Below are positions 28,950-38,719 of a stretch of DNA of 42,787 bases, piece after piece (within the stretch, counting starts at the first letter, position 1; every line of letters starts with the position of its first letter). Origin of the DNA: Bacteroidales bacterium (GTDB taxonomy: Bacteria; Bacteroidota; Bacteroidia; Bacteroidales; UBA12077); assembly GCA_030668615.1 (NCBI GenBank), contig DAOUTQ010000005.1, positions 1 through 42,787 on the forward strand. The letters are read 5' to 3'. Position numbers and translations under genes: made by a program. The notes under the pieces were generated by a model. The model was not told the DNA's origin. It did not search any database and worked only from the letters and a program-made list of their open reading frames with translations.

Positions 28950-31757
28950 ATGAAAAAAGTTATTTATTTATCGGTAGTGTTTATTACGCTGCTTTTAGTT
29001 TCTTGTAATCTGCAAGATAATAATCAAGAGCTTGATATTGATTATGAAAAGTATACCCTTGTTAATGGTTTAGATGTTATACTTCATGTCGATAAATCAG
29101 ACCCAATTGTGGCGTTTGCGGTTCAGTATCATGTAGGTTCTAATAGAGAAGTTCCTGGCAGAACAGGCTTCGCACATTTATTTGAACATATGATGTTTCA
29201 ACGGTCAGAAAACGTTGGGGAAGATCAGTTTTTTAAATTAATCCAAAATGCTGGTGGTACATTAAATGGGGGTACCGGAAATGATGCAACAACTTATTTT
29301 GAAATAGTTCCTAAAAACGCTCTTGAAATGATTCTATGGATGGAGTCTGATAGAATGGGTTATATGATTAACACTGTAACACAAAAGTCATTTGCTATAC
29401 AGCAAAATGTTGTTCAGAATGAAAAAAGACAAATGGTTGATAACCGACCATATGGACATACAAATTATGTAATTTTAAAAGCATTATATCCTGAAGATCA
29501 CCCTTATAACTGGACAGTTATTGGCGAGATGGAAGATTTATTTAATGCAACAATTGATGATGTAAAAGAATTTCACCAGAAATTTTACGTAACTAATAAT
29601 GCAACTATTGTTTTAGCTGGTGATTTTGAAATTGAAGAAGCAAAAACTTTAATTGAAAAATATTTTGGTGAAATTGCAAAAGGTAATGATATAACAGACT
29701 CTGAGCCTTATAATATAAGTCTAAATGAAACTAAGAAACTATATCACGAAGATAATTTTGCACGTGCACCACAGTTAAGAATGGTTTGGCCAACTGTTGA
29801 ACAATACAGTGACGATTCATATGCACTAAATTATTTAGCACAGTTATTATCACGTGGAAAAAAAGCGCCTTTATATAAAGTATTAGAAAAGGAAAAGAAA
29901 CTTACTTCAAGGCAGTTTGCTTTTAATGGTAGTAAGGAAATAACAGGCGAATTTCATATAGGTGTAACTGCAAATTCAGGCGTTAGTCTAAATGATGTAG
30001 AAGAAAGTATTTTCGAAGCATTTAAACGATTCGAAGAAGAAGGTGTTACGGAAAAAGATATTCAAAGAATTAATGCTTTCTTAGAAACAAACTTTTACAA
30101 TCGTATAAGTAGTGTGCTGGGTAAATCATTCAGTCTTGCACGCTATAATGAATATGCAGGTGATCCTTCATATTATAAAACTGATATTGAAAAACTAAAA
30201 TCTGTTACAATTGAAGATATTAATAGGGTTTATGAAAAGTACATTAAAGACAAACCTTATGTTGTTACAAGCTTTGTTCCTAAGGGACAAACTGATTTGA
30301 TCGTCGATGAATCTGTAATGGCTGAAATTAAAGAAGAAGATATCCTAAATGCAACAGAAGTCGAAATTGCTGAGGATGTAGAAGAGGAAATTGCAATTAC
30401 TCCGTCAGTTTTTGATAGATCTGTTCAGCCAGTACCTGGCGTTGATCCTGCTTTAGCCATTCCAGAAATATGGAATACAAATATGGCAAATGGAATGAAA
30501 GTATTTGGAATTGAGCAACAAGAGTTACCTCTTGTTCAGTATAGCATTGTACTTGAAGGAGGTCAATATCTTGATAAATTAGAAAAAGCAGGCGTTGCAA
30601 ATATGATGACCGATATAATGATGGAAGGAACCCAAAATAAGACTCCTCTTGAATTAGAAGAAGAAATTGAATTGTTAGGAGCGCATGTATGGATGTTTAC
30701 AAGTGAAAATAGTATAACAATTAATGTTAATGCATTATCGCGTAATTATGAAAAAACGATTGAATTAATCAGAGAAATTATTCTTGAACCAAGATGGGAT
30801 GAAGAAGAATTTAATTTAATTAAAGAAGATGTTTTAAATTCTATAAAACGACAGAAAGCAGACCCAGGTTATTTAGCGAGTAATACATTTTCAAAATTAA
30901 TTTATGGCGATAATCATATTTTATCATATGATATAAGTGGTACGGAAGAGACTGTTTCTTCTATTACTATTGATGATTTAAAGGAATATTACAAAAGCAA
31001 TTTCTCACCTTCTGTTACATCATTTCATGTTGCTGGAGCTGTTTCTCAAGAACAAGTAGTAAACTCACTTGAAAGTTTAGCAGCAAGTTGGGAAGCAAAG
31101 GATGTTGTGTTTCCTGAGTATGAGATGCCTGAAAGCCCAGAGAAATCTAAAATATATTTAGTAGATGTTCCTGGTGCTAAGCAATCAGTAATTAATATAG
31201 GTTGTGTTGGAATAGCTCGTAATAATCCTGATTTTTATGCTGCAACAATAATGAATTATCCATTAGGAGGTTCTTTTAGTGGAAAAGTGAATATTGTTTT
31301 AAGAGAAGAAAAGGGATTTACTTACGGTGCCAGAACACGTTTTAGTGGAACAAAAATTCCTGGACCATTTAAAGCATCATCAAGTGTTAGATCAACAGCT
31401 ACGCTGGAATCAGTTCGGATTTTTAAAGATCTTATGGCGAAACATAGAGAAAGTGCTACAGAAGAAGATCTTGAATTTACTAAGAATGCATTAATAAAAT
31501 CTAATGCAAGGAAATTCGAAACTCTTGGTGCTTTAATTAATGTTTTGAAAAATATTAGTATGTACGATTTACCTACAGATTATATTAAAACAGAAGAAGA
31601 TATTGTAAATAATATGACAATTGAAAAGCAGATTGAGTTGGCAAAAAAATATATTGATCCTGAAAAAATGTATTATGTTATTGCAGGTGATGCTGCTACT
31701 CAGTTAAGTGAACTTAAAAAACTTGGTATAGGAAATCCTGAAGTCATTTCTTATTAA
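28950..31757 (+). CDS. M16 family zinc peptidase lipoprotein (two-repeat)
   Basis: Lipobox 'LLLVSCNLQ'; inverted zinc motif 'FAHLFEHMMF' with 'NEKRQMVDNRPY'; second, non-catalytic repeat. Confidence 0.95.
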   Translation: MKKVIYLSVVFITLLLVSCNLQDNNQELDIDYEKYTLVNGLDVILHVDKSDPIVAFAVQYHVGSNREVPGRTGFAHLFEHMMFQRSENVGEDQFFKLIQNAGGTLNGGTGNDATTYFEIVPKNALEMILWMESDRMGYMINTVTQKSFAIQQNVVQNEKRQMVDNRPYGHTNYVILKALYPEDHPYNWTVIGEMEDLFNATIDDVKEFHQKFYVTNNATIVLAGDFEIEEAKTLIEKYFGEIAKGNDITDSEPYNISLNETKKLYHEDNFARAPQLRMVWPTVEQYSDDSYALNYLAQLLSRGKKAPLYKVLEKEKKLTSRQFAFNGSKEITGEFHIGVTANSGVSLNDVEESIFEAFKRFEEEGVTEKDIQRINAFLETNFYNRISSVLGKSFSLARYNEYAGDPSYYKTDIEKLKSVTIEDINRVYEKYIKDKPYVVTSFVPKGQTDLIVDESVMAEIKEEDILNATEVEIAEDVEEEIAITPSVFDRSVQPVPGVDPALAIPEIWNTNMANGMKVFGIEQQELPLVQYSIVLEGGQYLDKLEKAGVANMMTDIMMEGTQNKTPLELEEEIELLGAHVWMFTSENSITINVNALSRNYEKTIELIREIILEPRWDEEEFNLIKEDVLNSIKRQKADPGYLASNTFSKLIYGDNHILSYDISGTEETVSSITIDDLKEYYKSNFSPSVTSFHVAGAVSQEQVVNSLESLAASWEAKDVVFPEYEMPESPEKSKIYLVDVPGAKQSVINIGCVGIARNNPDFYAATIMNYPLGGSFSGKVNIVLREEKGFTYGARTRFSGTKIPGPFKASSSVRSTATLESVRIFKDLMAKHRESATEEDLEFTKNALIKSNARKFETLGALINVLKNISMYDLPTDYIKTEEDIVNNMTIEKQIELAKKYIDPEKMYYVIAGDAATQLSELKKLGIGNPEVISY

Positions 31758-31771
31758 CAAATAATTAAAAA

Positions 31772-31810
31772 CTAAAAAGGGCTGATGTTTTTTATATCAG
31801 CCCTTTTTAG
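31772..31810. terminator. bidirectional terminator between convergent genes
   Basis: CTAAAAAGGGCTGAT-gttttttat-ATCAGCCCTTTTTAG, 15-bp perfect stem. Confidence 0.88.
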
Positions 31811-31830
31811 TTTAGTATTTTAACTAAATT

Positions 31831-32460
31831 TTAGAACCTGTATCCAATTCCAATTCCAATAACCTTGTTTCTTAAATTTTCATCTATAACCGAAATGTCG
31901 TTTAAACCCATTTCATATCTTAAATCAAGAAATAGTTCTCCTTTGCTAAAAACTCTGGATACTTCTCCTCCGAAAATCACACCATAATCATAATCATTTG
32001 AATCATCATTATAATCAGTAACAGTAGTTGTACCATTATCTTCTACTTCAGATTCAGACTTATTTAAATAACTGTAATATGGACCTCCATAAAATGATAC
32101 AAACCAAGATTCGCTTAAGCCTAATTGTTCATTAAAGCGAGCTTTTAAAAGTAAAGGAACATTATAATAATCGTAGTTAATATTAATTCCTTTTTTCCCA
32201 CTTGTTTCTTTTACTTCATAGGCTGAACCTTCAGTTTTATAATTCAATTCAGTTTGTAATGAAATTACTGAATGAAACCTATAATCGAATGTTGCTCCAA
32301 GTGTAAAACCTGTTTTAATATCATTGTTATCCCATAACATTCCTAATTCAGATTGAGTACTTAAATTAAGACCTTCTTTAATACCAAATTTTATTTGTGC
32401 ATTTATTGTTAGTGATAATAAAATAAATGTTCCCGATAAAAATAACCCTTTTGTATTCAT
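31831..32460 (-). CDS. outer-membrane beta-barrel protein (PorT-like fold)
   Basis: Signal peptide, 'IKFGIKEGLNLSTQS', final strand 'NKVIGIGIGYRF' ending in Phe. Confidence 0.82.
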   Translation of the reverse strand: MNTKGLFLSGTFILLSLTINAQIKFGIKEGLNLSTQSELGMLWDNNDIKTGFTLGATFDYRFHSVISLQTELNYKTEGSAYEVKETSGKKGININYDYYNVPLLLKARFNEQLGLSESWFVSFYGGPYYSYLNKSESEVEDNGTTTVTDYNDDSNDYDYGVIFGGEVSRVFSKGELFLDLRYEMGLNDISVIDENLRNKVIGIGIGYRF

Positions 32461-32758
32461 AACTATGTTTTATAAAATTAGAATAAATTGAAAATATATT
32501 CGACAAAAGTAAATAATTAATATTGAATAATAGAATGAAATAATTAAATATTCGAATTTTTTTAATTTTAATAAATAGAGAGAAGGTATTTCAATTATAA
32601 AGATTATGGGAAAGCAAGTTTTATACCATAGAGATAAGCATATATGAAGCAAATCTGTTTATAATAAATAAAGATGATAATATCTTATTATATATGATTT
32701 ATTTTTATTTTTTAATAAAATAGTATAGCTTGCGCATCTAACAAAACTTATAGTTTTA

Positions 32759-33259
32759 ATGATAAATCGACTATCACTTTTTTTAGTAGTAATGACATTA
32801 ATATCCTGTAAAACGCAGGAAATTACTACGTCTGTAAATAATAAAAATTCAGATTCTCCTTTTACAATAAATTTTAAACAAGAAATTGTAATTGGAGATA
32901 CATATATTTTTAATATAACAAATAATTCAGATGATACATTAATTATATTGAGCCCTTCAGTTGCTCGAATTGAAAAATTTGAAAATAACGAATGGAGGAG
33001 GGTTAAAATTTTGTATTGTCCTTGTGGAGCAAATTGTATTGCACCTCCTAAAGAAAAAAATCTCTTAAAAGGGCAAAGTCATAAATATAGATGGAACTTA
33101 AAAGAATCATGGTGTGGCGAAAAACAGGAAAATGGTATTCCTGAGACTATTGTGAAAGATCCTCTTGAGGGGATTTACAGAATATATGTAGATTATATTT
33201 TTAAAGGTAAGAGAGAAAAAATAGTAAGACAATTTGAAGTGAAAAAGAATAATAATTAA
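32759..33259 (+). CDS. lipoprotein with probable Ig-like fold
   Basis: Lipobox 'VVMTLISCKTQE'; 'FNITNNSDDTLIILSPSVARIEKFENNEWRRV' resembles bacterial Ig-like domains. Confidence 0.65.
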   Translation: MINRLSLFLVVMTLISCKTQEITTSVNNKNSDSPFTINFKQEIVIGDTYIFNITNNSDDTLIILSPSVARIEKFENNEWRRVKILYCPCGANCIAPPKEKNLLKGQSHKYRWNLKESWCGEKQENGIPETIVKDPLEGIYRIYVDYIFKGKREKIVRQFEVKKNNN

Positions 33260-33271
33260 TAATAGAATAAT

Positions 33272-35347
33272 ATGAAAAAGACAAGTTTACTTTTAATTAT
33301 TATACTTGCAGCATTTGTTAGTAATGCAGTGAATGTTAAATTTCAAAAGCATCAAATTACACAACCAGATGGTACAGTAATTAGTTGCTTTGTTTCTGGT
33401 GATGAATTTTTTAACTGGATTCATGATGAAAATGGATATTCTATAATTAAAGGTAGTGATGGTTATTACTGTTATGCCATTAAAGAGAATAATAAAATTA
33501 TTGCCTCAAATCACAGGGTTAACACTGTGAATCCAGCTGAAGTAGGTATAGCTAAATGGACAAAAATATCAGAAAAGGATTACATGAAAAAACGGGATTC
33601 TTTTTTAGAACCGATGAAATCAGGTCCTTCTAATGCTCCTCATACAGGTGCATTAAATAATCTTGTTATTTATATCAGATTTAATGGAGAAGGTGATTTT
33701 GGGACTACAAGAGAAGAATATGATGATAACTTAAACCCTGAAACCGGAGAATCTTTAAAATCCTATTTTAAAGAAGTGTCTTATGATCAGCTTACAATAA
33801 ATAGTACTCATTATCCTGATTGTGCGTTACCTGCAACTTCAAATGCCTCTTATGAGGATACTCATTCAAGAGAATATTTTCAACCTTATGATGCTTCAAC
33901 AAATCCTGAAGGTTATCAGGAAAGCGAGAGTACTGCAAGAGAACATCAGTTACTTGTTGACGCTGTTACGTGGGTAAATGATAATTATGCTATTGATGGA
34001 GGTTTAAATATTGATGGAGATGGAGATGGATATGTTGACAACGTATGTTTTATGATTAGAGGGAATTCTGGAGAATGGGCCGAGCTACTATGGGCGCATC
34101 GTTGGGCATTGTATTCTCAGTCTGTATATATTAATGGTAAAAGAGTTTGGGATTATACCTTTCAGCCTGAAAATCAAGTGGATGTAAGAGTATTGTGTCA
34201 TGAGATGTTTCATGCATTAGGAGCACCTGACCTATATCATTATGAAACAGGAACTAATCTCTACCCAGTTGGGTCGTGGGATTTGATGCAAAGTGGTTTT
34301 GTTCATATGGGTGCATTTATGAAGTATAAATATGCAAATGGAAACTGGATTAGTGAAATACCTGAAATTACAACAGCAGGAACATATACTTTAAATCCAC
34401 TTACTTCAGCAACTAATAACTGTTATAAAATAGCTTCACCTTATGCTGCTGATGAATATTTTGTTGTGGAGTACAGAAAGCAAAGTGGAGATTTTGAATC
34501 CAACTTATATGGAGATGGATTATTAGTATATAGAATAAATACCAACTTTGAAGGAAATGCATACTATGATGGAGTAGATGTATTTGACGAAGTATATATT
34601 TACCGTCCAGGAGGTACAACTACTGATAATGGAACTGTAAGTACTGCACATTTTAGCTCCGATGTTGGCAGAACAAGTATTGATGATGGAACAAACCCTT
34701 CATCATATCTTTCCGACGGAACTAATGGGGGTTTGTCGGTAAGTAATGTTACAACAGCGGGAAGCACAATTTCTTTCGATGTTGCATTTATTCCAAGTAT
34801 CGAAATAAATTTAGCTGGAGATCCGGATGCAACTGAAACAACAACAAATCCGATACCAGTTAAGATTGTATTCTCAGAAGCAGTTACTGGATTTGAAATA
34901 TCAGACATAGAGGTTACTTTAGGAGATGCTGAGAACTTTGTTCAAGTTTATGATTCCGTATATACTATTGATATTGTACCTGAAAGAGCAGGAGAAATAG
35001 TAGTAGAAATTGCAGAGGATAAAGCTATTGATTCTGACACTAATGGAAACATAGCCTCTGAATGGAGTATAGATTTTGACTGGCCTGTAGGAATTAATAA
35101 ATTGTATGATGCTGGTATTAAAATCTATCCAAATCCTTCTAACGGAATATTTAATCTGGAAATAGGTGATGAATATTCAAACTGCAATGTTAGAGTTATA
35201 GATCTTGCAGGAAGAGTATTGTATGAAGAAAACATAAATAAAATAAATCAACATCAGTTAAATTTAAAAAACCTAAAACAAGGAATCTATATCATTAATT
35301 TGAATATGGATAATAAACAATTTAACGAAAGACTCATTATAAAATAG
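33272..35347 (+). CDS. secreted M6-family metalloprotease with T9SS C-terminal domain
   Basis: Zinc site 'VLCHEMFHALGAPDLYH', 'VGSWDLMQSG'; C-term 'GIKIYPNPSNGIFNLEIGDEYSNCNVRVIDLAGRVLYEENI...GIYIINLN'. Confidence 0.93.
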   Translation: MKKTSLLLIIILAAFVSNAVNVKFQKHQITQPDGTVISCFVSGDEFFNWIHDENGYSIIKGSDGYYCYAIKENNKIIASNHRVNTVNPAEVGIAKWTKISEKDYMKKRDSFLEPMKSGPSNAPHTGALNNLVIYIRFNGEGDFGTTREEYDDNLNPETGESLKSYFKEVSYDQLTINSTHYPDCALPATSNASYEDTHSREYFQPYDASTNPEGYQESESTAREHQLLVDAVTWVNDNYAIDGGLNIDGDGDGYVDNVCFMIRGNSGEWAELLWAHRWALYSQSVYINGKRVWDYTFQPENQVDVRVLCHEMFHALGAPDLYHYETGTNLYPVGSWDLMQSGFVHMGAFMKYKYANGNWISEIPEITTAGTYTLNPLTSATNNCYKIASPYAADEYFVVEYRKQSGDFESNLYGDGLLVYRINTNFEGNAYYDGVDVFDEVYIYRPGGTTTDNGTVSTAHFSSDVGRTSIDDGTNPSSYLSDGTNGGLSVSNVTTAGSTISFDVAFIPSIEINLAGDPDATETTTNPIPVKIVFSEAVTGFEISDIEVTLGDAENFVQVYDSVYTIDIVPERAGEIVVEIAEDKAIDSDTNGNIASEWSIDFDWPVGINKLYDAGIKIYPNPSNGIFNLEIGDEYSNCNVRVIDLAGRVLYEENINKINQHQLNLKNLKQGIYIINLNMDNKQFNERLIIK

Positions 35348-35368
35348 TAATAGAAAATTTGAACTTTT

Positions 35369-35399
35369 AAGGGCTATGATTATTCAGTAGCCCTTTTTT
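35369..35399 (+). terminator. terminator after the M6 protease
   Basis: AAGGGCTA-tgattattcag-TAGCCCTT followed by TTTT. Confidence 0.82.
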
Positions 35400-35446
35400 C
35401 TTTGCATAAATTTCAAATGATTCAAATTTTTATTGAGAATTAGATT

Positions 35447-35454
35447 TATATTTG
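35447..35454 (+). promoter_or_regulatory. -7 box for the acyltransferase gene
   Basis: TATATTTG, 22 nt upstream of the ATG at 35477. Confidence 0.5.
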
Positions 35455-35476
35455 TTTATTAACCTATAGGAAGAAT

Positions 35477-37264
35477 ATGAATTTAGTTTCATCCAAAGAT
35501 ATATCCAAAGCAATACATTTAGAAAAGTTTGGTGGAAATGTTGTTGCAAAATTTTTAATGCAATTACTTAAATTCAATAAGTTAAATAATCTATACTCAA
35601 AAACTTGTAATAAAAACGGTGTAGATTTTATTAATACAGTAATTGAGCATTTGCAGTTTAATTACGAGGTTAGTGATGAAGATCTGAAACGAATTCCAAA
35701 AGATAAGCCATTTATTGTTGTTGCAAATCATCCATATGGTGGAATTGATGCTTTGTTATTGTCTAAAATATTTTTAGAAATACGTCCGGATTTTAAAGCT
35801 ATGGGAAATTTTCTGTTGCAGAAAATAGATCCTATAAAAGATATGATCTTGCCTGTTAATCCATTCGAAAAAAGCAAGGATTTAAAGTCAAGTTTTGCGG
35901 GAATAAAGAATGCGTTGATTCATTTAGAAAGTGGAAATCCACTTGGTATATTTCCGGCAGGTGAAGTATCTTCATATCAATCAGAATCAAATATAATACA
36001 AGACAGAGAATGGCAATTTTCTATTCTTAAATTCATAAAAAAGGCTGATGTGCCCATTGTTCCAGTTTATTTTCAAGGTGCAAATAGCAGGTTTTTCCAT
36101 TTGTTAGGTCAAGTTCATCCATTATTAAGAACAGCCAAATTACCCTCGGAGTTATTTAATAAAAAGAATAAAACAATTAAAATACGTATTGGAAATCCGA
36201 TACCGGTAAAAGAACAAAATGAATTTTCTGATATTGCGCATTTTGGCAGATATTTAAGAGCAAGAACTTATGCTTTAGGAACTTCTCTTGAAGTAAAGAA
36301 ATTTTATATTCCATCTTTTTATCCTCGTGTTAAAAAAGTTGAACCAATTGCAGAACCTATTGATCAAAAAGTGCTTGAAGAAGAAATAAACGCTTTAAAG
36401 GAGAATTTTTTATTATTTGAGAATAGAAATTTTAAGGTTATTTGTGCACCTTCTATAGAAATGCCGAATACGGTATTTGAAATAGGTCGATTACGAGAAA
36501 TTACTTTCAGAGAGGTTGGAGAAGGGACAAATCGAAGCCAAGATATTGATGAGTATGACTTTTACTATCATCAAATGATTATTTGGGACGAAGAAGCAAA
36601 AAAACTTGTCGGTGCATATCGTATAGGAAAAGGAAATGATATTATAGCACAGTATGGTATTAATGGTTTTTACATAACTTCTTTATTTAAGATTAAAAAA
36701 GCATTTCTACATTATTTAAGCCAATCTATAGAACTTGGGCGATCATTTATTATCAAGGAGTATCAACGCCAGCCATTACCTTTGTTTTTACTCTGGAAAG
36801 GTTTATTATTTTTCCTTTTAAAAAATGCTGAGTACCGATATATGATTGGACCTGTTAGTATTAGTAATGATTTTTCGAAATTCTCAAAATCATTAATAGT
36901 TGAATTTGTAAAAAGATACCATTATCAACTTAATTTGGCTGAATATATTAAACCTCGTAAGAAGTTTAAAGTGAGGAACGATAAAGTGATTGATAGTGAG
37001 TTGCTTACTGAATCGGAAAATGGTAATATATCTAAAATAGATAAACTTATTTTTGACATTGAAACAACATATAAATTTCCAATTCTGTTAAAAAAGTATC
37101 TTCAATTAAATGCTAAAATAATAGGTTTTAATATTGATCCTAAGTTTAACGATGCTCTGGACGGATTGTTAATTCTTGATATTTTTGATGTTCCCGAGAA
37201 TTTTATTAAAGCATTATCAAAAGAGCTAAATGATGAATCATTATTAGAAAGATTCAATTTCTAA
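35477..37264 (+). CDS. olsF: bifunctional acyltransferase (PlsC-like plus OlsB/GNAT-like), ornithine-lipid synthase OlsF type
   Basis: N-terminal HX4D 'VVANHPYGGIDALLLSKI' and 'GIFPAGEVSSYQ'; C-terminal 'FEIGRLREITFREVGEGTNRSQDIDEYDFYYHQMIIWDEEAKKLVGAYRIGKG'. Confidence 0.85.
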   Translation: MNLVSSKDISKAIHLEKFGGNVVAKFLMQLLKFNKLNNLYSKTCNKNGVDFINTVIEHLQFNYEVSDEDLKRIPKDKPFIVVANHPYGGIDALLLSKIFLEIRPDFKAMGNFLLQKIDPIKDMILPVNPFEKSKDLKSSFAGIKNALIHLESGNPLGIFPAGEVSSYQSESNIIQDREWQFSILKFIKKADVPIVPVYFQGANSRFFHLLGQVHPLLRTAKLPSELFNKKNKTIKIRIGNPIPVKEQNEFSDIAHFGRYLRARTYALGTSLEVKKFYIPSFYPRVKKVEPIAEPIDQKVLEEEINALKENFLLFENRNFKVICAPSIEMPNTVFEIGRLREITFREVGEGTNRSQDIDEYDFYYHQMIIWDEEAKKLVGAYRIGKGNDIIAQYGINGFYITSLFKIKKAFLHYLSQSIELGRSFIIKEYQRQPLPLFLLWKGLLFFLLKNAEYRYMIGPVSISNDFSKFSKSLIVEFVKRYHYQLNLAEYIKPRKKFKVRNDKVIDSELLTESENGNISKIDKLIFDIETTYKFPILLKKYLQLNAKIIGFNIDPKFNDALDGLLILDIFDVPENFIKALSKELNDESLLERFNF

Positions 37265-37306
37265 TCTACCTTTCTTGATGTTCAATTTAAGGATATTTAA
37301 ATTATT

Positions 37307-37918
37307 CTATTTTAAATTTTTCAGAAACTCTTCAGTAGTTTTTATGTCAGCATAAGTTCCTTTTAAGGTGCTTAGAGTTGAGTAATGTACTTCTTTTGCT
37401 TTAATAATTATTTTACCAAATTTCAAATCTCTCGTAGTACAGGCATCTTCAATAACAGTGCAATTGAATCCAAAATCACTTGCAGCTCTGGTTGCTGCTT
37501 CAAGACACATATGCGTTTGCATTCCGCAAATTACCAAATTCTCAATTTTATTGTCTTTCAAATAATCCAGCAAATCAGTTCCTACAAAAGAGTTTGCTTT
37601 ATCCTTAGAAATTATTTTCTCATCGTTAATGGGAGCAACTAGTTCATGAATTTTTGCTCCAGATCGGGCATTATGTTGTACATGTATAACAGTCATATTA
37701 TTATCCCGAAATGTTTCTAAAAGTATAGCAGCTTTCTCAGCAGCCTTTTCAGGCTCAAAAAGGGGTAAAGAACCTCCCGGGAAATAGAATTTTTGTATAT
37801 CAATTATTAGAAGAGCAGTATTTTTATTTTCTTCAAATTTGTTATCTTGTGCTATAAGTTTTTGAGATATAGTTATACTAAGAATAAAAACTGAGGTTAA
37901 TAATAATATTTTTTTCAT
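37307..37918 (-). CDS. isochorismatase-like cysteine hydrolase with N-terminal signal peptide
   Basis: 'ALLIIDIQKFYFPGG', 'IISKDKANSFVGTDL', 'NLVICGMQTHMCLEAATRAASDFGFNCTVIEDAC'. Met at 37918 (MKKILLLTSVFILSITISQKLIAQ) preferred over 37954. Confidence 0.9.
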   Translation of the reverse strand: MKKILLLTSVFILSITISQKLIAQDNKFEENKNTALLIIDIQKFYFPGGSLPLFEPEKAAEKAAILLETFRDNNMTVIHVQHNARSGAKIHELVAPINDEKIISKDKANSFVGTDLLDYLKDNKIENLVICGMQTHMCLEAATRAASDFGFNCTVIEDACTTRDLKFGKIIIKAKEVHYSTLSTLKGTYADIKTTEEFLKNLK

Positions 37919-38126
37919 AATTTCTAAGTCTGAGATTTTAAGATTCTCGTGCAATTTAATAAAACTATGTCTGATTATAAGTTTTAAATTTATATAGTGT
38001 TTTTAATTGTTTCCAGATAGTTTAATACCATTCGAGGATTAGTAATATGAATAATTCCAATTTTCTATTTACATATTTGTAAACAAGCATTTTTATAAAA
38101 TGTTCCGGATTTTTTTCTGTTTTATT

Positions 38127-38134
38127 TATATTTG
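38127..38134 (+). promoter_or_regulatory. -7 box upstream of the bacteriohemerythrin gene
   Basis: TATATTTG, 75 nt upstream of the ATG. Confidence 0.4.
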
Positions 38135-38209
38135 AAATTAAGTAATAATTTAGTTATTATCATAAATAATTGAAGGATAAAGCATAGTGTGAAATAAAAT
38201 AAATAATAT

Positions 38210-38620
38210 ATGGAAATTGTTAAATGGACCGAAGAATATTCAGTAGGAATAACTGAAATAGACAATCAACATAAGGGTTTAGTTATTCTTATTAACGAAC
38301 TTTTTACTTTAATGACAGAAGGTAAGGCAAAAGATAATTTGAACGAAATATTTGAGCATTTAACAGATTACACGAAAAAACATTTTTTTTCAGAAGAAAC
38401 CATGTTATTTAAATATGCTTATCCTGAATTCGAACAGCATAAACTGGAGCATTTAAAATTTATTGAAAAATTAAATAGCTTTAAATCTGATTTTAATAAA
38501 GGCAAAGTAACTATATCTATTGAAATATTAAATTTTCTAAAAGATTGGTTATTAAATCATATAAAATTTTCAGACAAAAAGTATAGTGAACATATTTCAA
38601 AAATGGATAATGACAATTAA
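38210..38620 (+). CDS. bacteriohemerythrin
   Basis: 'WTEEYSVGITEIDNQHKGLV', 'HFFSEETMLFKYAYPEFEQHKLEHLKF', 'LLNHIKFSDKKYSEHI': diiron ligand pattern. Confidence 0.95.
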   Translation: MEIVKWTEEYSVGITEIDNQHKGLVILINELFTLMTEGKAKDNLNEIFEHLTDYTKKHFFSEETMLFKYAYPEFEQHKLEHLKFIEKLNSFKSDFNKGKVTISIEILNFLKDWLLNHIKFSDKKYSEHISKMDNDN

Positions 38621-38719
38621 ATGTTCATCATACTTACTTTTTCTTGTATTCTTAGTAAATTTTTATAAGTTTGATTTTACACACTCAAAATTAATTCCGA
38701 TGATTGCAAAATAATTGAT

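Noticed and set aside
32470-32652. 60-aa minus-strand intergenic ORF
   Set aside because: Very AT-rich, no RBS or homology signal; chance ORF.
34600-34908. 102-aa minus-strand ORF
   Set aside because: Antisense to the M6 protease, no supporting features.
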